This document shows, piece after piece, positions 60,453-64,000 of a stretch of 64,000 nucleotides of DNA. The notes under the pieces were generated by a model. The model saw only the letters and a list, made by a program, of their open reading frames with translations, did not search any database and was not told the origin of the DNA. Position 1 is the stretch's first letter, and each line of letters begins with the position of its first letter. The position numbers and the translations under genes are program-made. Source of the stretch: Limanda limanda (Eukaryota > Chordata > Actinopteri > Pleuronectiformes > Pleuronectidae); assembly GCF_963576545.1 (NCBI RefSeq), contig NW_026870461.1:417140-481139 (forward strand), in the 5' to 3' direction.

Positions 60453-63400
60453 GCAAGTAGGCTCTACCCCCACTAAATGGGGTAGCGCGCATCGATCGGT
60501 ACCATCCTTGAGCTTCTCCGACTTTCGGAAGGGTTAGGGTTAGGGTTAGGGATGAAAGCACATAGGAGAAAGAGATATTCTTGAATAACTTTTTTTGTGA
60601 AGGTCGGAGAGACTTGCAAGTAGGCTCTACCCCCACTAAATGGGGTTGCGCGCATCGATCGGTACCATCCTTGAGCTTCTCCGACTTTCGGAAGGGTTAG
60701 GGTTAGGGTTAGGGATGAAAGCACATAGGAGAAAGAGATATTCTTGAATAACTTTTTTTGTGAAGGTCGGAGAGACTTGGAAAGTGGTTGCATCTGGACT
60801 AATTTGGGTCCTGCAGATCGATTGGTACCATCCCCGAGCTTGTACGACCTTCGGAAGAGGTCGACCGACGAAATTCCCCCAAATCTGAGGAGATATTCTT
60901 GAATAACTTTTTTTGTGAAGGTCGGAGAGACTTGCAAGTAGGCTCTACCCCCACTAAATGGGGTAGCGCGCATCGATCGGTACCATCCTTGAGCTTCTCC
61001 GACTTTCGGAAGGGTTAGGGTTAGGGTTAGGGATGAAAGCACATAGGAGAAAGAGATATTCTTGAATAACTTTTTTTGTGAAGGTCGGAGAGACTTGCAA
61101 GTAGGCTCTACCCCCACTAAATGGGGTTGCGCGCATCGATCGGTACCATCCTTGAGCTTCTCCGACTTTCGGAAGGGTTAGGGTTAGGGTTAGGGATGAA
61201 AGCACATAGGAGAAAGAGATATTCTTGAATAACTTTTTTTGTGAAGGTCGGAGAGACTTGGAAAGTGGTTGCATCTGGACTAATTTGGGTCCTGCAGATC
61301 GATTGGTACCATCCCCGAGCTTGTACGACCTTCGGAAGAGGTCGACCGACGAAATTCCCCCAAATCTGAGGAGATATTCTTGAATAACTTTTTTTGTGAA
61401 GGTCGGAGAGACTTGCAAGTAGGCTCTACCCCCACTAAATGGGGTAGCGCGCATCGATCGGTACCATCCTTGAGCTTCTCCGACTTTCGGAAGGGTTAGG
61501 GTTAGGGTTAGGGATGAAAGCACATAGGAGAAAGAGATATTCTTGAATAACTTTTTTTGTGAAGGTCGGAGAGACTTGCAAGTAGGCTCTACCCCCACTA
61601 AATGGGGTAGCGCGCATCGATCGGTACCATCCTTGAGCTTCTCCGACTTTCGGAAGGGTTAGGGTTAGGGTTAGGGATGAAAGCACATAGGAGAAAGAGA
61701 TATTCTTGAATAACTTTTTTTGTGAAGGTCGGAGAGACTTGGAAAGTGGTTGCATCTGGACTAATTTGGGTCCTGCAGATCGATTGGTACCATCCCCGAG
61801 CTTGTACGACCTTCGGAAGAGGTCGACCGACGAAATTCCCCCAAATCTGAGGAGATATTCTTGAATAACTTTTTTTGTGAAGGTCGGAGGGACTTGCAAG
61901 TAGGCTCTACCCCCACTAAATGGGGTAGCGCGCATCGATCGGTACCATCCTTGAGCTTCTCCGACTTTCGGAAGGGTTAGGGTTAGGGATGAAAGCACAT
62001 AGGAGAAAGAGATATTCTTGAATAACTTTTTTTGTGAAGGTCGGAGAGACTTGCAAGTAGGCTCTACCCCCACTAAATGGGGTAGCGCCCATCGATCAGT
62101 ACCATCCTTGAGCTTCTCCGACTTTCGGAAGGGTTAGGGTTAGGGTTAGGGATGAAAGCACATAGGAGAAAGAGATATTCTTGAATAACTTTTTTTGTGA
62201 AGGTCGGAGAGACTTGGAAAGTGGTTGCATCTGGACTAATTTGGGTCCTGCGGATCGATTGGTACCATCCCCGAGCTTGTACGACCTTCGGAAGAGGTCG
62301 ACCGACGAAATTCCCCCAAATCTGAGGAGATATTCTTGAATAACTTTTTTTGTGAAGGTTGGAGAGACTTGCAAGTAGGCTTTACCCCCACTAAATGGGG
62401 TAGCGCGCATCGATCGGTACCATCCTTGAGCTTCTCCGACTTTCGGAAGGGTTAGGGTTAGGGTTAGGGATGAAAGCACATAGGAGAAAGAGATATTCTT
62501 GAATAACTTTTTTTGTGAAGGTCGGAGAGACTTGCAAGTAGGCTCTACCCCCACTAAATGGGGTAGCGCGCATCGATCGGTACCATCCTTGAGCTTCTCC
62601 GACTTTCGGAAGGGTTAGGGTTAGGGTTAGGGATGAAAGCACATAGGAGAAAGAGATATTCTTGAATAACTTTTTTTGTGAAGGTCGGAGAGACTTGGAA
62701 AGTGGTTGCATCTGGACTAATTTGGGTCCTGCGGATCGATTGGTACCATCCCCGAGCTTGTACGACCTTCGGAAGAGGTCGACCGACGAAATTCCCCCAA
62801 ATCTGAGGAGATATTCTTGAATAACTTTTTTTGTGAAGGTCGGAGGGACTTGCAAGTAGGCTCTACCCCCACTAAATGGGGTAGCGCGCATCGATCGGTA
62901 CCATCCTTGAGCTTCTCCGACTTTCGGAAGGGTTAGGGTTAGGGTTAGGGATGAAAGCACATAGGAGAAAGAGATATTCTTGAATAACTTTTTTTGTGAA
63001 GGTCGGAGAGACTTGCAAGTAGGCTCTACCCCCACTAAATGGGGTAGCGCCCATCGATCGGTACCATCCTTGAGCTTCTCCGACTTTCGGAAGGGTTAGG
63101 GTTAGGGTTAGGGATGAAAGCACATAGGAGAAAGAGATATTCTTGAATAACTTTTTTTGTGAAGGTCGGAGAGACTTGAAAAGTGGTTGCATCTGGACTA
63201 ATTTGGGTCCTGCGGATCGATTGGTACCATCCCCGAGCTTGTACGACCTTCGGAAGAGGTCGACCGACGAAATTCCCCCAAATCTGAGGAGATATTCTTG
63301 AATAACTTTTTTTGTGAAGGTCAGAGAGACTTGCAAGTAGGCTCTACCCCCACTAAATGGGGTAGCGCGCATCGATCGGTACCATCCTTGAGCTTCTCCG

Positions 63401-63976
63401 ACTTTCGGAAGGGTTAGGGTTAGGGTTAGGGATGAAAGCACATAGGAGAAAGAGATATTCTTGAATAACTTTTTTTGTGAAGGTCGGAGAGACTTGCAAG
63501 TAGGCTCTACCCCCACTAAATGGGGTAGCGCGCATCGATCGGTACCATCTTTGAGCTTCTCCGACTTTCGGAAGGGTTAGGGTTAGGGTTAGGGATGAAA
63601 GCACATAGGAGAAAGAGATATTCTTGAATAACTTTTTTTGTGAAGGTCGGAGAGACTTGGAAAGTGGTTGCATCTGGACTAATTTGGGTCCTGCGGATCG
63701 ATTGGTACCATCCCCGAGCTTGTACGACCTTCGGAAGAGGTCGACCGACGAAATTCCCCCAAATCTGAGGAGATATTCTTGAATAACTTTTTTTGTGAAG
63801 GTCGGAGAGACTTGCAAGTAGGCTCTACCCCCACTAAATGGGGTAGCGCGCATCGATCGGTACCATCCTTGAGCTTCTCCGACTTTCGGAAGGGTTAGGG
63901 TTAGGGTTAGGGATGAAAGAACATAGGAGAAAGAGATATTCTTGAATAACTTTTTTTGTGAAGGTCGGAGAGACTT
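60453..63976 (+). repeat. Regular AAB HOR block 11
   Basis: A 60453 and A 60616 precede B 60779. Further B starts are 61260, 61741, 62216, 62697, 63178 and 63659. A 61896 is the 157-bp form. The tail change cggagggactt in B 61741 and B 62697 (956-bp offset) and gcgcccatcg in A 62053 and A 63015 (962-bp offset) mark a recent two-HOR duplication, 61741-62696 with 62697-63658. Confidence 0.94.
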
Positions 63977-64000
63977 GCAAGTAGGCTCTACCCCCACTAA
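63977..64000 (+). repeat. Partial A monomer at right edge
   Basis: The first 24 bases of an A monomer, cut by the window end. The array continues to the right. Confidence 0.97.

Larger units (their letters stand above)
1..64000 (+). repeat. Satellite array: 481-bp A1-A2-B higher-order repeat with embedded TTAGGG
   Basis: Every base of the window can be assigned to one of two monomers, A or B, all head to tail in one orientation. The regular unit is A1 (163 bp), A2 (163 bp), B (155 bp). Of the 130 intervals between the 131 B monomers, 115 hold two A monomers, 5 hold one, 7 hold three and 3 hold four. Copies differ by few substitutions, and length changes are almost only multiples of the 6-bp hexamer. 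No unique sequence, transposon, RNA gene or inversion interrupts the array. Minus-strand open frames exist but are repeat translations: they open at GTG, end at a TAG inside the A monomer, and contain Leu-Thr or Asn-Pro runs that are simply the hexamer read in frame. The function of the array is unknown; a subtelomeric or heterochromatic satellite is the most likely identity. Confidence 0.99.

Noticed and set aside
1..64000. CRISPR array
   Set aside because: There are no unique spacers; all parts of the unit are repeated, and the unit is far longer than CRISPR repeats.
1..64000. Ribosomal DNA spacer repeats
   Set aside because: No rRNA gene or promoter occurs in 64 kb, far longer than usual spacers; cannot be excluded as an origin of the monomer.
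1..64000. Transposon or LTR origin
   Set aside because: No terminal repeats, target-site duplications, polymerase or integrase motifs are visible in any frame.

Overview
The whole 64 kb window is one uninterrupted, single-orientation tandem satellite array. I see no gene, RNA gene, mobile element or unique sequence in it. The basic unit is a 481-bp higher-order repeat (HOR) built from three monomers in the order A1 (163 bp), A2 (163 bp), B (155 bp). By hand alignment to the monomer boundaries I count 131 complete B monomers and 269 complete A monomers, with a partial monomer at each edge. A and B are related. They align without gaps over positions 1-79 (about 71% identical) and share an identical 44-bp 3' tail. 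Between these lies a non-homologous cassette of 40 bp in A and 32 bp in B. The A cassette carries a short tract of the telomere-type hexamer TTAGGG, always G-rich on the + strand and nearly always with four GGG runs.

Organism: a eukaryote, because the array is a megasatellite-like HOR with TTAGGG telomere motifs. That hexamer is shared by animals, many fungi, several algal and protist groups and some Asparagales plants, so I cannot name the clade. The location is probably subtelomeric or heterochromatic/pericentromeric, but this is inference: no flanking unique DNA is visible.

Layout: 1-334 partial tail plus an AB dimer; 335-6106 regular AAB units; 6107-8825 an irregular block (AB, AAAB and AAAAB units); 8826-11705 regular; 11706-13949 a second irregular block that largely copies the first; 13950-28323 regular; 28324-28967 AAAB; 28968-34234 regular; 34235-34878 AAAB; 34879-38227 regular; 38228-38871 AAAB; 38872-40290 regular; 40291-40608 AB; 40609-43494 regular; 43495-44138 AAAB; 44139-46056 regular; 46057-47501 a third irregular block (AAAB then AAAAB); 47502-54223 regular; 54224-54541 AB; 54542-59657 regular; 59658-60452 a cluster of single-base indels; 60453-64000 regular, ending inside an A monomer.

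Shared private variants show that the array grew by repeated duplication of segments of about 0.95 to 3.7 kb, with related blocks up to 38.7 kb apart. This is what unequal exchange or conversion inside a satellite produces. The many minus-strand open frames (mostly 212-214 codons) are translations of this repeat. They open at GTG (valine) codons, the 481-bp period is 1 mod 3, and length changes are in 6-bp telomeric steps, so I annotate no CDS. The points most worth a second look are the telomere-type cassette with its quantised copy number, the invariant 44-bp tail, the position-specific length alleles, the nested duplications and the indel cluster near 60 kb.
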